A stretch of 64,000 nucleotides of DNA, from the NCBI RefSeq assembly GCF_025949695.1, contig NZ_JAPDFL010000001.1:2607501-2671500 (forward strand), read 5' to 3'. Within the stretch, counting starts at the first letter, position 1. Each line of letters opens with the position of its first letter. Below the pieces are notes generated by a model. The model did not search any database. It was not told where the DNA came from and saw nothing but the letters and a program-made list of their open reading frames with translations. Source of the DNA: Pararhodobacter zhoushanensis. GTDB taxonomy: Bacteria > Pseudomonadota > Alphaproteobacteria > Rhodobacterales > Rhodobacteraceae. Both the position numbers and the translations under genes were made by a program. Positions 19,708-28,652 of this stretch are shown piece after piece.

Positions 19708-20871
19708 ATGTGGGATGTGATCGTACTGGGCGCAGGGGCCGCGGGGCTGATGTGCGCCATCGAGGCAGGGCGTCGTGGGCGGCGCGTGCTGGTGCTGGAT
19801 CACGCCAAGGCACCGGGCGAGAAAATCCGCATCTCGGGCGGCGGGCGGTGCAATTTCACCAACCTGCAGATCGCGCCCGAGCGTTTCTTGTCACAAAACC
19901 CGCGCTTCGCCCTGTCCGCCCTGCGCCGCTACACCCAGCGCGATTTTATCGCGCGCATGGATCGGGCGGGAATCGCGTGGCATGAAAAGACGCTGGGCCA
20001 GCTGTTCTGCGACGGCTCGGCGCGGCAAGTGGTGGACATGCTGCTGCGCGATCTGGCCGAAGCCGGGGGCGAGCTGCGGCTGGGTGTTTCGGTCAAGGCT
20101 GTGCGGCCGGGGTATGAGGTCGAGACGGATCAGGGCGTGCTCAAGGCTGCGTCTGTCGTCGTGGCGACGGGCGGCAAGTCGATCCCCAAGATGGGCGCGA
20201 CCGGTATGGGTTACCAGATCGCCGAGGCTTTCGACCTGCCGATCATCGAGCCGCGCCCCGGTCTGGTGCCGCTGACCTTCACCGATGCGCAGCTTGACGG
20301 GATGAAGGCGCTGGCGGGCGTCAGTGTGCAGGCGCGCGTCGGGGTCAAGGGGGCGAAGATCGCTTTCGAGGAGGGGATGTTGTTCACCCACCGGGGCTTG
20401 TCCGGCCCGTCGATCCTGCAGATCTCCAGCTACTGGCGCGAGGGGCAGGAGATCACCGTCGATCTGGCCATGGGCCGCGATCTGGGGGCAGAGGCGCAGG
20501 CGGCACGCGCTGAGCGCGGCGCGCGTGAACTGGCGAATGCGCTGGATCTGCCCGACAAGCTGGCGCGCGCGATCACCGAGCGCGCCGGGCTCTCGGGCAA
20601 GCTGGCCACCCAGTCCAAGGCCGCGCTGCACAGCCTGAGCGACGCGACCCACCGCTGGCACCTGACCCCGGCGGGCACCGAGGGATGGCGCACCGCCGAG
20701 GTCACGCTGGGCGGCGTGGATACCACCGCGCTGGACGCCAGGACGATGCAGGCGCGCGCCGTGCCGGGCCTCTATTTCATCGGCGAGGTGGTCGATGTGA
20801 CCGGCTGGCTGGGCGGGTATAATTTCCAGTGGGCGTGGTCCTCGGGCTGGGCGGCGGGGCAGGCGGTCTGA
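19708..20871 (+). CDS. NAD(P)/FAD-dependent oxidoreductase, HI0933/BaiN-like flavoprotein
   Basis: A 387-residue flavoprotein. N-terminal dinucleotide motif GAGAAG (residues about 8-13), then 'GEKIRISGGGRCNFTN', the signature of the HI0933-like family, and a C-terminal 'VTGWLGGYNFQWAWSSGWA' FAD motif. Family members include the TIGR03862 group; the physiological substrate is generally unknown. The ATG at 19708 is preferred over an upstream TTG because GGAGG lies at 19694-19698, 9 bases before it. A palindromic operator-like sequence lies upstream. Confidence 0.85.
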   Translation: MWDVIVLGAGAAGLMCAIEAGRRGRRVLVLDHAKAPGEKIRISGGGRCNFTNLQIAPERFLSQNPRFALSALRRYTQRDFIARMDRAGIAWHEKTLGQLFCDGSARQVVDMLLRDLAEAGGELRLGVSVKAVRPGYEVETDQGVLKAASVVVATGGKSIPKMGATGMGYQIAEAFDLPIIEPRPGLVPLTFTDAQLDGMKALAGVSVQARVGVKGAKIAFEEGMLFTHRGLSGPSILQISSYWREGQEITVDLAMGRDLGAEAQAARAERGARELANALDLPDKLARAITERAGLSGKLATQSKAALHSLSDATHRWHLTPAGTEGWRTAEVTLGGVDTTALDARTMQARAVPGLYFIGEVVDVTGWLGGYNFQWAWSSGWAAGQAV

Positions 20872-20947
20872 GGCGCGCTTTGCCGCGGCGCGCTTGCTTG
20901 CGCGGCGGCGCGGGCGGCTGTAAGCGGGCAGGATGAAGGTGAACACG

Positions 20948-21697
20948 ATGAAAGAGCTGTCGACCGAGCTGGGGCAGGTGCCTCTGGTGGTCCTCACCCG
21001 CCCGCAAATGGGCGAGAACATCGGCGCGGCGGCGCGGGCGATGCTGAACTTTGGTCTGGAACACATGCGCCTTGTCGCGCCGCGCGATGGCTGGCCGAAT
21101 CCTGCCGCCACGGCGATGGCCTCGGGCGCCAGTGTGGTGCTGGATCATGCCGGGGTCTTCCCCGATGTCGGCGCGGCCGTGGCAGATTGCGATTATGTCT
21201 ATGCCACGACCGCGCGCAGCCGTGGGCTGGTCAAGCCGGTGCTGACGCCCGAAACCGCGATGGCCGAGGCCCGCGCGATGATCGCGGCGGGCAAGCGGGT
21301 GGCGGTCTTGTTCGGGCCGGAACGCGCGGGGCTTGAGAATGACGACGTCGCCCATGCCAACGCTATCATCACCGTGCCGGTGAACCCCGGTTTCTATTCG
21401 CTCAATCTGGCGCAATGCGTGCTGCTGACGGCCTATGAGTGGATGCGTCAGGGCACCGATGTGCCCGGCATGCGGCTGGATCTGGCCGGCACCGATCTGG
21501 CCAGCGCGATCGAGCTGGAAAAGCTGGGCGACCATTTCGAGGAAAAGCTCGAAGCGGCCAACTTCTTTCACCCGCCGGAAAAAGCGCCTTTCATGAAGAT
21601 GAACCTGCGCAACATGCTGGGGCGCTGGGGCATGACCCGGTCCGAGGCCCAGACCCTGCACGGGATCTTGCGGCAACTGGTGCGCGGGCGCTCTTGA
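20948..21697 (+). CDS. trmJ: tRNA (cytidine/uridine-2'-O-)-methyltransferase, TrmJ-like (SpoU/TrmH superfamily)
   Basis: A 249-residue SPOUT methyltransferase. It has the three family motifs: 'RPQMGENIGAAARAMLNFGL' (motif 1), 'VLFGPERAGLENDDV' (motif 2) and 'VPVNPGFYSLNLAQCVLL' (motif 3), which form the knotted SAM site. TrmJ methylates ribose 32 in the anticodon loop of certain tRNAs. The start at 20948 has AAGGTG at 6 bases; an ATG 15 bases upstream (20933) has none. Its neighbour upstream ends 76 bases before. The TrmJ assignment within SpoU is by overall resemblance. Confidence 0.85.
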   Translation: MKELSTELGQVPLVVLTRPQMGENIGAAARAMLNFGLEHMRLVAPRDGWPNPAATAMASGASVVLDHAGVFPDVGAAVADCDYVYATTARSRGLVKPVLTPETAMAEARAMIAAGKRVAVLFGPERAGLENDDVAHANAIITVPVNPGFYSLNLAQCVLLTAYEWMRQGTDVPGMRLDLAGTDLASAIELEKLGDHFEEKLEAANFFHPPEKAPFMKMNLRNMLGRWGMTRSEAQTLHGILRQLVRGRS

Positions 21698-21745
21698 AGC
21701 CCTGAGGCCCCGGTCCTAATTTGGCGCGAACCAAGGAGCCTGCGC

Positions 21746-22912
21746 ATGGCGAAACGCCCGATATTCGAGGAAACCGCCGCACCGGCCACCGCCCCTGCGC
21801 CCCGCGCCGGGATCGAAGCCCCCAAGGGCGCGCGCCGGGCAATCCAGATCTGGCTGGGCCTGCTGTTTGTCATGGTGCTGGCGATGATCACCGTCGGCGG
21901 CATGACCCGGCTGACGGACTCTGGCCTGTCGATCACCGAATGGCGGCCTTTGTCCGGCGCGCTGCCGCCGATGTCGCAGGCAGACTGGCAGTCGGAATTC
22001 GACCTCTATCAGCAGATCGACCAGTTCCACCTGCTTAACGCCGACATGACGCTGGGCGAGTTCAAGCGCATCTACTGGTGGGAATGGTCGCACCGGCAGC
22101 TGGGTCGCGCGGTCGGGCTGGTCTGGGCGGTGGGTTTCCTGTTCTTCTGGGCAACCAGGCGCATTCCCAGCGGCTGGACCGGGCGGCTGATCCTGCCCGG
22201 TGCGCTGGGGGGCGTGCAGGGCGCGATTGGCTGGTGGATGGTGTCCTCGGGCATCACGCAGGGCGACGGCGTGACCTCGGTCGCCTCTTACCGACTGGCG
22301 CTGCATCTGGGGCTGGCCTTTGTCATCCTCGGCGTGATCGCGTGGTACACGCTGCTGCTGGGCCGACCCGAGGCGCAACTGTTGCAGGCGCGCCGGGCGC
22401 GCGAGGCCAAGCTGTTCTCGATGTCCACCGGCCTGATGCACTTTGCCTTCCTGCAGATCCTGCTGGGCGCGCTGGTTGCGGGCATCGACGCGGGCCGGGG
22501 CTATACCGACTGGCCGCTGATGGCGGGCGGGGTCTTTCCGCCGGGCATGTGGGACCTGACGCCGGTCTGGCGCAACCTCTTTGAAAATGACGGCACAGTG
22601 CAGTTCATCCACCGTGTCTCGGGCTATCTGGTGGCGATTTTCGGCGTCGTGGTCTGGGCGCGTGGGCGTCGCAGCGCCTATGGCGACACGCGCAAAGCCT
22701 TTCACATGGTCCTGGGCGCGCTGTCCTTGCAGATCGTGCTGGGCATCGTCACCGTGATGTACGGCGCGCCGCTGGAACTGGGCATCGCGCATCAGTTGAT
22801 GGCCGTGCTTTTGTGGGTGCTGATCATCCGTGCCCGTTATCTGGCCCAGTATCCGCTGGGCCGCACCATCCGGGGGCCGCATGAGCGCTTTCGACAACAT
22901 CGCCGCGCATGA
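21746..22912 (+). CDS. ctaA: Heme A synthase (COX15/CtaA, type 2)
   Basis: A 388-residue integral membrane enzyme that oxidises heme O to heme A for cytochrome aa3 oxidase. It has eight transmembrane helices in two four-helix bundles. The four heme ligands are visible: His116 ('EWSHRQLGR'), His187 ('ALHLGLAF'), His289 ('FIHRVSGY') and His349 ('IAHQLMAV'). 'GGMTRLTDSGLSITEW' is the family signature. It lacks the cysteine pair of Gram-positive enzymes, as expected for the alphaproteobacterial/mitochondrial type. AAGGAG lies 11 bases before the ATG. It overlaps the M32 peptidase gene by 32 bases. Confidence 0.96.
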   Translation: MAKRPIFEETAAPATAPAPRAGIEAPKGARRAIQIWLGLLFVMVLAMITVGGMTRLTDSGLSITEWRPLSGALPPMSQADWQSEFDLYQQIDQFHLLNADMTLGEFKRIYWWEWSHRQLGRAVGLVWAVGFLFFWATRRIPSGWTGRLILPGALGGVQGAIGWWMVSSGITQGDGVTSVASYRLALHLGLAFVILGVIAWYTLLLGRPEAQLLQARRAREAKLFSMSTGLMHFAFLQILLGALVAGIDAGRGYTDWPLMAGGVFPPGMWDLTPVWRNLFENDGTVQFIHRVSGYLVAIFGVVVWARGRRSAYGDTRKAFHMVLGALSLQIVLGIVTVMYGAPLELGIAHQLMAVLLWVLIIRARYLAQYPLGRTIRGPHERFRQHRRA

Positions 22913-24350
22913 GCGTACAAGCTGGTCGCTGGCGCAGGTCATGGGCCGTCTGGGCTGGGATCAGGAAACCGTCATGCCGCGCGGCGCTGCCGAGCAGCGC
23001 GGCGAGGAAATGGCCGCGCTGGAGGAAGTGCTGCACGCCCGCCGCACCGATCCGCAACTGGGGGAATGGCTGGCCGAGGCCGTCGCACCGGACGCCAAGG
23101 GCGAGGCTCTGCTGCGCCACGTCCGCCGCTCTTACGGGCGCAACACCCGCGTACCGGCCCGGCTCGCCTCGGAACTGGCCCGCGTGACCTCGGTTGCGCA
23201 GAGCACCTGGGCCGAGGCGCGCGCCAAGGATGACGTCGCCCATTTCCTGCCAACGCTTGCGCGGGTGATCGCGTTGAAGCGCGAGGAAGCCGCCGCGCTG
23301 GCGCAGAACGGCGATCTTTACGACGCGCTGCTCGCTGATTACGAGCCGGGGATTACCGGCGACGAAATCGGCGCCATGTTCGCCCGGATGCGCCCGCGGT
23401 TGGTGGCGCTGCGCGAAAAGGTGCTGGGGGCGGCGTACCAACCCAAGCCGCTGACCGGCAGCTTTGGCCGCGAGGGTCAGCTGCGGCTAAGCACCAGGCT
23501 GGCGCAGATCTACGGCTATGACTTCGCGCATGGTCGTATCGACATGGCCGTGCACCCGTTCTCGTCGGGCTCGGGCGGCGATGTGCGCATCACCACGCGG
23601 GTGGCCGAGACTGACCCGTTCAACTGCCTCTACTCGACCATCCACGAGGTCGGCCACGCCTGTTACGAGCAGAGCATCGACCCCGACTACCGCTATTCGC
23701 CGCTGGGCGAGGGGGTCTCGATGGGCGTGCACGAAAGCCAGAGCCGCATCTATGAGAACCAGCTTGGCCGCTCCAAGGCGCTGACCGGCTGGCTGCACGA
23801 CCAGATGAGCGCCGAATTCGGCGATCTGGGCATGGACCCGACTGCCTTCTACGGCGCGGTGAATCGGGTGCAGCCGGGCTATATCCGTACCGAATCCGAT
23901 GAGGTGCAGTACAATCTGCACATCATGATGCGCTTCGATCTGGAACGCGCGCTGATCGCGGGCGATCTGTCGCCCGGCGATCTTGAAACGGCGTGGAACG
24001 ACCGCTTCCTTGCCGATTTCGGCGTGGCGGTGGACCGGCCCTCGAACGGCATGCTGCAGGATGTGCACTGGTCGGTGGGGCTGTTTGGCTATTTCCCCAC
24101 CTATTCGCTGGGGAATGTCTATGCTGGCTGCCTGATGAAAGCCCTGCGCGCCGATCTGCCCGACATCGACGCAGCACTGGCCGCCGGTCAACCCACCGTC
24201 GCCACCGCCTGGCTGCGCGAGAAGCTGCAACAACACGGGGGCTTGCGTGAACCGCGCGACACGATCACGCAGGCCTGCGGTTTCGAGCCGGACGAGGGGC
24301 CGCTGCTGGACTACCTGGAAGCAAAATTCGGCGCCATTTACGGCGTGTAA
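22881..24350 (+). CDS. Carboxypeptidase M32
   Basis: A 489-residue zinc (or cobalt) metallocarboxypeptidase related to Taq carboxypeptidase. The HEXXH motif is HEVGH at residues 255-259, with Glu256 as the catalytic base; 'HESQSRIYENQLGRSK' gives the downstream ligand Glu, and 'VNRVQPGYIRTESDEV' contains the signature IRTESDE. Length is normal. The gene starts inside ctaA (ATG at 22881), so the ribosome-binding site would lie in coding sequence; translational coupling is possible. Confidence 0.95.
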   Translation: MSAFDNIAAHERTSWSLAQVMGRLGWDQETVMPRGAAEQRGEEMAALEEVLHARRTDPQLGEWLAEAVAPDAKGEALLRHVRRSYGRNTRVPARLASELARVTSVAQSTWAEARAKDDVAHFLPTLARVIALKREEAAALAQNGDLYDALLADYEPGITGDEIGAMFARMRPRLVALREKVLGAAYQPKPLTGSFGREGQLRLSTRLAQIYGYDFAHGRIDMAVHPFSSGSGGDVRITTRVAETDPFNCLYSTIHEVGHACYEQSIDPDYRYSPLGEGVSMGVHESQSRIYENQLGRSKALTGWLHDQMSAEFGDLGMDPTAFYGAVNRVQPGYIRTESDEVQYNLHIMMRFDLERALIAGDLSPGDLETAWNDRFLADFGVAVDRPSNGMLQDVHWSVGLFGYFPTYSLGNVYAGCLMKALRADLPDIDAALAAGQPTVATAWLREKLQQHGGLREPRDTITQACGFEPDEGPLLDYLEAKFGAIYGV

Positions 24351-24376
24351 CGCAGCGGGGCCAGCCCCGCACCCCG

Positions 24377-24401
24377 CTTAAGGGGGGCACGCCCCCTTAA
24401 G
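24377..24401 (+). terminator. Strong hairpin after the M32 peptidase gene
   Basis: CTTAAGGGGG (24377-24386) pairs perfectly with CCCCCTTAAG (24392-24401) around a 5-base loop. No U-run follows, so it may act as an mRNA 3'-end stabiliser or a Rho-assisted stop rather than a classic terminator. Confidence 0.45.
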
Positions 24402-24410
24402 GATCCCCGT

Positions 24411-24478
24411 GGATATTTAACAGAGCAAAGAGCGGACTTAACGAAAGGTTAACGCGCCTCTTTGCTCTTCAAATATCC
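24411..24478. repeat. Interrupted inverted repeat in the M32/thiE-like spacer
   Basis: GGATATTT (24411-24418) and GAGCAAAG (24423-24430) are repeated in inverse order as CTTTGCTC (24460-24467) and AAATATCC (24471-24478), with a 29-base central part that is AT-richer than the neighbourhood. This may be a copy of an intergenic repeat family; a genome-wide count would tell. Confidence 0.6.
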
Positions 24479-24504
24479 CGGGGGTGAATTCGCTGAAAGC
24501 GAAG

Positions 24505-24521
24505 AGGGGGCTGGCCCCCCT
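24505..24521 (-). terminator. Short GC hairpin after the ThiE-like gene
   Basis: AGGGGG and CCCCCT around a short loop lie 4 bases beyond the stop codon of the minus-strand ThiE-like gene. The stem is strong but no U-run is present. Confidence 0.35.
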
Positions 24522-24524
24522 GCC

Positions 24525-25154
24525 TCAGTAGCCCGCAGGCGCGACGAGGGTTTTGAGCGCGGCCAAAGGATCGTCCTGCCCCCAGATCTCATCGCCGATG
24601 GCGAAGAAATCGGTGATCGGGGTCAGGGTCTCGACCAGCGCCTGCGTCAGCGCGCCTTCGGCGACGACCGGCACTTCGATCACTTCCGACCACCACGAGA
24701 ACAGCTCGATATCCGCCACGCCGCCGGTCCCCAGCCCGGTCTCGCCCATTGGCCCGAAGGCGACGTAATCCGCCCCGGCCTCGGCCGCCGTCAGCCCGTC
24801 ATGGCGCGAGGTGCCGCAAGCGGTGCCGATGATCGCGTCATCGCCCAGCGTCTTGCGCAGCTTGCGCAGGTCGCGCGCGCCTTGCGGCAGGTGCACACCG
24901 TCCAGACCCAGCCGTTCGGCCAGCACCACGTGACGCTCGATGACCAGCGCGATGTCACGGGCATGCGCCACTTCGCGCAATGCATCCGCGGCGCGCGAGA
25001 TTGCGTCCTCGTCCTGCCCGGCCATCGCCAGACGCAGGCAGGCGACCTCGACCCCGTCGAGCACCCGCGCAAGGCGCGGTGCAAAGACGTCGGGATCAAA
25101 CGCGGCGGGCGTGATCAGATAGAGCTGCGGGCGTTCGGGGGTGGTGTCGGACAT
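24525..25154 (-). CDS. Second thiamine-phosphate-synthase-like protein (ThiE/TenI family)
   Basis: A 209-residue TIM-barrel protein of the ThiE/TenI type: 'YLITPAAFDPDVFAP' at the start, 'GLDGVHLPQGARDLRKLRK', 'GTACGTSRHDGLTAAEAGADYVAFGP'. Compared with the ThiE at 10849-11490 it lacks the thiazole-side 'TPTKTDH' segment; the corresponding part reads 'GPMGETGLGTGG'. It may therefore be a paralogue with another role rather than a working ThiE. The ATG at 25152-25154 was chosen because family similarity begins there. Monocistronic. Confidence 0.75.
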   Translation of the reverse strand: MSDTTPERPQLYLITPAAFDPDVFAPRLARVLDGVEVACLRLAMAGQDEDAISRAADALREVAHARDIALVIERHVVLAERLGLDGVHLPQGARDLRKLRKTLGDDAIIGTACGTSRHDGLTAAEAGADYVAFGPMGETGLGTGGVADIELFSWWSEVIEVPVVAEGALTQALVETLTPITDFFAIGDEIWGQDDPLAALKTLVAPAGY

Positions 25155-25244
25155 CGGGGAAACCTCGGGCAATTCGGCCCTCAATAGACGCGCCCGGCGA
25201 GGCGCGCAATGCTCCTCGGCCGGGCGGTTCCGTTTCGGCGGCTC

Positions 25245-26885
25245 TCAGTTGCCGGCGCTGGTCATCTTGCGGGTCTCGATGACATGCTCCAGCCAGCCCA
25301 GTTTCATTTCGGGCACCGAGGACAAGAGCAGATCGGTGTAGTCATCGAAGGGCGGTGCCAGCACGTCGCTTTTGGGACCGTAACGCTGCACGCGGCCCCG
25401 GTACATCACCGCGATGCTGTCGGCGATGGCACGGACGGTGGCGATGTCATGGGTGATGAACAGATACGCCACCCCCTCGCGCTTTTGCAGATCGAGCAGC
25501 AGCTTGAGGATGCCATCCGCCACCAGTGGGTCCAGCGCCGAGGTGACCTCGTCGCAGATGATCAGCTTGGGCTTGGCTGCCAAGGCGCGGGCTATGCACA
25601 CGCGTTGCTTCTGACCGCCCGACAGCTCGGCCGGGTAGCGGTCGCCAAACCCCTTGCCCAGCTCGATCGCGTCGAGCAGTTCCTGCACGCGGGTGTCGCG
25701 CGCCTTGCCGCGCAGGCCGAAGTAGAATTCCAGCGGCCGTCCGATGATTGCCGCGACCGTCTGGCGCGGATTCATCGCCACATCGGCCATCTGGTAGATC
25801 ATCTGCAACTCGCGCAGTTCCTCGCGCGAGCGGTTTTTCAGCGCCGGGGGCAGGGGCTTGCCGTCGAACAGGATCTCTCCCTTGCGGGGTGGCAACAGCC
25901 CGGTGATCACCCGCGCCATCGTCGACTTGCCGGACCCTGACTCGCCCACCAATGCCAGCGTCTGGCCCGGATGCACCTCGACCGAGACATCGCTGAGCAC
26001 GTCCTTGCCGATCAGACCATAGCGGGCGCTGACGTTCTGCACGGTCAGCAGCGGCGCGGGGCTGGGCAGCTTTTCCTTGTGGTCAATCGAGCGGACCGAG
26101 ATCAGCGCCTTGGTGTAGTCTTCGCGCGGCGCTTCGATGATCTGCTGGACTGTGCCATGTTCGACCATCTTGCCTTGACGCAGCACCATGATCTCATCGG
26201 ACACCTGCGCCACCACCGCCAGATCGTGGGTGATATAGAGCGCGGCCACGCCGGTTTCGGCAATCGCCGTCTTGATCGCGGCCAGCACGTCGATCTGCGT
26301 GGTCACGTCCAGCGCCGTCGCCGGCTCATCAAAAATCACCAGATCCGGCTTTGGGCACAGCGCCATCGCCGTCATTGCCCGCTGCAACTGTCCGCCCGAG
26401 ACCTGGTGCGGATAGCGGCGGCCAAAGGTTTCAGGGTCAGGCAGCGACAGGGTGCGGAACAGATCGACGGCTCGGGCCTCGGCCTCGGATTGTGACATCA
26501 GGCCATGATGCAGCGTGGCCTCGATGACCTGTTCCATCAACCGCTTGGCCGGGTTGAACGCGGCGGCGGCGGATTGCGCGACGTAAGTGACCTCGCGCCC
26601 GCGCAAGCTGCGCAGAGTTCCCGCCCCGGCACCGCGGATCTGGCGACCATTGAGCACGATCTCCCCGCCCGACAGCCGGATACCACCGCGCCCATAGGCC
26701 AGAGCGGCCAGCCCGATGGTGGATTTCCCCGCCCCGGATTCGCCGATCAGCCCCATCACCTTGCCGCGTTCCAGCGTCAGTGAGACGTCATCGACGATCA
26801 CCGCATTGCGGGGCTTTTCGCCCGGTGCGTAGATCGTCGCTTCGATACGCAGGTTCTTGATCTCTAAGAGAGTGTCAGCCACCAC
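25245..26885 (-). CDS. Dipeptide/oligopeptide ABC transporter ATPase, two fused ATP-binding domains (DppD-DppF type)
   Basis: A 546-residue protein with two ABC cassettes in tandem. First half: Walker A GESGAGKS, signature VSGGQLQRAM, Walker B VIFDEPATALD. Second half: Walker A GESGSGKS, signature LSGGQKQRVC, Walker B LIICDEVTSALD. Each half keeps its own set, so both sites look active. The start is GTG at 26885, within the last codons of the permease gene (11-base overlap). Last gene of a minus-strand peptide-type uptake operon. Confidence 0.92.
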   Translation of the reverse strand: MVADTLLEIKNLRIEATIYAPGEKPRNAVIVDDVSLTLERGKVMGLIGESGAGKSTIGLAALAYGRGGIRLSGGEIVLNGRQIRGAGAGTLRSLRGREVTYVAQSAAAAFNPAKRLMEQVIEATLHHGLMSQSEAEARAVDLFRTLSLPDPETFGRRYPHQVSGGQLQRAMTAMALCPKPDLVIFDEPATALDVTTQIDVLAAIKTAIAETGVAALYITHDLAVVAQVSDEIMVLRQGKMVEHGTVQQIIEAPREDYTKALISVRSIDHKEKLPSPAPLLTVQNVSARYGLIGKDVLSDVSVEVHPGQTLALVGESGSGKSTMARVITGLLPPRKGEILFDGKPLPPALKNRSREELRELQMIYQMADVAMNPRQTVAAIIGRPLEFYFGLRGKARDTRVQELLDAIELGKGFGDRYPAELSGGQKQRVCIARALAAKPKLIICDEVTSALDPLVADGILKLLLDLQKREGVAYLFITHDIATVRAIADSIAVMYRGRVQRYGPKSDVLAPPFDDYTDLLLSSVPEMKLGWLEHVIETRKMTSAGN

Positions 26886-27693
26886 GGCCTCCCTTCAGGC
26901 TGGTGGTGCGGTTGAGCGCCCAGTCAGCCACCAGATTGACCGAGATCGACAACGTGACGATGGCAATGGCCGGGATCAGGGCCGCCGGGATGCCATAGAC
27001 GATGCCTTCACGGTTTTCCTTGACGATGCCACCCCAATCCGCCGACGGCGGCTGAATGCCCAGGCCCAGGAACGAGAGGGTCGAGATGAAGAGAATCGCG
27101 AAGATGAAGCGCAGGCCCAGTTCGGCGACCAGCGGCGACAGGGCGTTTGGCAGGATCTCGCGGAAGATCACCCAGCGCTGGCCCTCACCGCGCAGACGCG
27201 CAGCCTCGACGAAGTCCATCACGTTGATGTCCACCGCCACGGCCCGCGACAGGCGGAACACGCGGGTGCTGTCCAGCAGACCCATGACCAGGATCAGCAC
27301 GGGCAGGGTGACGGGCATCACCGACAGCACCACCAGCGCAAAGATCAGCGTCGGGATAGACATGACCAGATCGTTCAGGCGCGACATCACCTGATCGGTA
27401 ACGCCGCCATACACGGCTGCTGTGAAGCCCAGAATCGAGCCCAGCGTGAACGACACCGCCGTTGCCATGGTGGCGACGAAGATCGTTGTCTGGCCGCCAT
27501 AGATCATGCGGGTCAGCAGGTCGCGCCCCAGATTGTCGGTGCCCAGCCAGAACTGGCTCGAGGCCGGTTCCCAGACATCGCCGACGATCTGCGACATGCC
27601 ATAAGGCGCGATCCACGGCGCGAAGATCGCGGCCAGAAAATACAGCCCGGTGATGAAAAGCCCCAGAAGGGCGGAAATCGGTATGCCCTTCAT
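26875..27693 (-). CDS. ABC transporter permease, DppC-like
   Basis: A 272-residue inner-membrane permease of the peptide/nickel family. It has an N-terminal helix, then a BPD_transp_1 domain with the EAA loop 'EAARLRGEGQRWVIFREILP', the contact point for the ATPase. 'WLGTDNLGRDLLTRMIYGGQ' is the DppC/OppC signature. It overlaps both neighbours (4 bases with the DppB-like gene, 11 with the ATPase). Confidence 0.92.
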   Translation of the reverse strand: MKGIPISALLGLFITGLYFLAAIFAPWIAPYGMSQIVGDVWEPASSQFWLGTDNLGRDLLTRMIYGGQTTIFVATMATAVSFTLGSILGFTAAVYGGVTDQVMSRLNDLVMSIPTLIFALVVLSVMPVTLPVLILVMGLLDSTRVFRLSRAVAVDINVMDFVEAARLRGEGQRWVIFREILPNALSPLVAELGLRFIFAILFISTLSFLGLGIQPPSADWGGIVKENREGIVYGIPAALIPAIAIVTLSISVNLVADWALNRTTSLKGGRGG

Positions 27694-28646
27694 TTAGGAT
27701 GCCTCAATCTTGGGTTGGACAGGATCGACACGATGTCGGCGGTCAGGTTCAGGCCGATGTAGATGGTCGCAAAGATCAGCCCGCAGGCCTGCACGACCGG
27801 CACATCACGTTTGGACACATGGTCGACCAGATACTGCCCCATGCCGGGATAGACAAAGACCACCTCGATCACCACGACGCCGACCACCAGATAGGCAAGG
27901 TTGATCATCACCACATTGACGATCGGGGCGATGGCGTTCGGCATGGCGTGGCGGGCGATCAGGGTCAGGCGGCGCAGGCCCTTCAACTCGGCGGTTTCGA
28001 TATAGGCCGATTGCATGACGTTCAGGATCGCCGCGCGGGTCATGCGCATCATATGCGCCAGAACCACCAGCGTGAGCACCATGGCAGGCAGGGCGACGGC
28101 GTTCAGCTTTTGCCAGAACGACATCGAGCTGTTGATGTTGGACACCGAGGGGAACCAGCCCAGCTTGACCGCGAAGATATACATCAACACATAACCCAGC
28201 AGGAACTCGGGCAGCGAAATCGTGGTCAGCGTGATCGCCGAGATTAGCTTGTCAGGCCAGCGGTCCCGGTAGCGCACGGCCACAAGGCCGAGCAGGATCG
28301 CCAGAGGGACCGAGATCACAGCGGCGACCGACGCAAGAAAGAGGGTATTGCCCATGCGTTGACCGATCGAGTCCGCGATATCGCGTCCGTTCGACAAAGC
28401 GACACCAAGGTCGCCGTGCACCGCATTGTAAAGCCATTCAAAATATCGGATATAGGCGGGCCGGTCGAGGCCCATCTCTGCGCGCATATTGGTCAGGGCT
28501 TGCTCGGTCGCCCCTTGCCCAAGGATCGCTTGAGCCACGTCTCCCGGCAGGATCTGCGTACCGATAAAGATCAGCACCGACGCTGCCAGAAGAAGCAGGA
28601 GACCCAGCGCAAGGCGCTGGATCACCACTTTGAGGATCGGATGCAT
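27690..28646 (-). CDS. ABC transporter permease, DppB-like
   Basis: A 318-residue permease of the peptide/nickel family. It shows the DppB/OppB N-terminal helix and periplasmic segment ('QILPGDVAQAILGQGA', 'YIRYFEWLYNAVHGDLG'), a BPD_transp_1 domain and an EAA-like loop ('AELKGLRRLTLIARHAMPNA'). It pairs with the DppC-like subunit to form the membrane pore. It lies 6 bases after the binding-protein gene. Confidence 0.92.
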   Translation of the reverse strand: MHPILKVVIQRLALGLLLLLAASVLIFIGTQILPGDVAQAILGQGATEQALTNMRAEMGLDRPAYIRYFEWLYNAVHGDLGVALSNGRDIADSIGQRMGNTLFLASVAAVISVPLAILLGLVAVRYRDRWPDKLISAITLTTISLPEFLLGYVLMYIFAVKLGWFPSVSNINSSMSFWQKLNAVALPAMVLTLVVLAHMMRMTRAAILNVMQSAYIETAELKGLRRLTLIARHAMPNAIAPIVNVVMINLAYLVVGVVVIEVVFVYPGMGQYLVDHVSKRDVPVVQACGLIFATIYIGLNLTADIVSILSNPRLRHPK

Positions 28647-28652
28647 CGGCGC

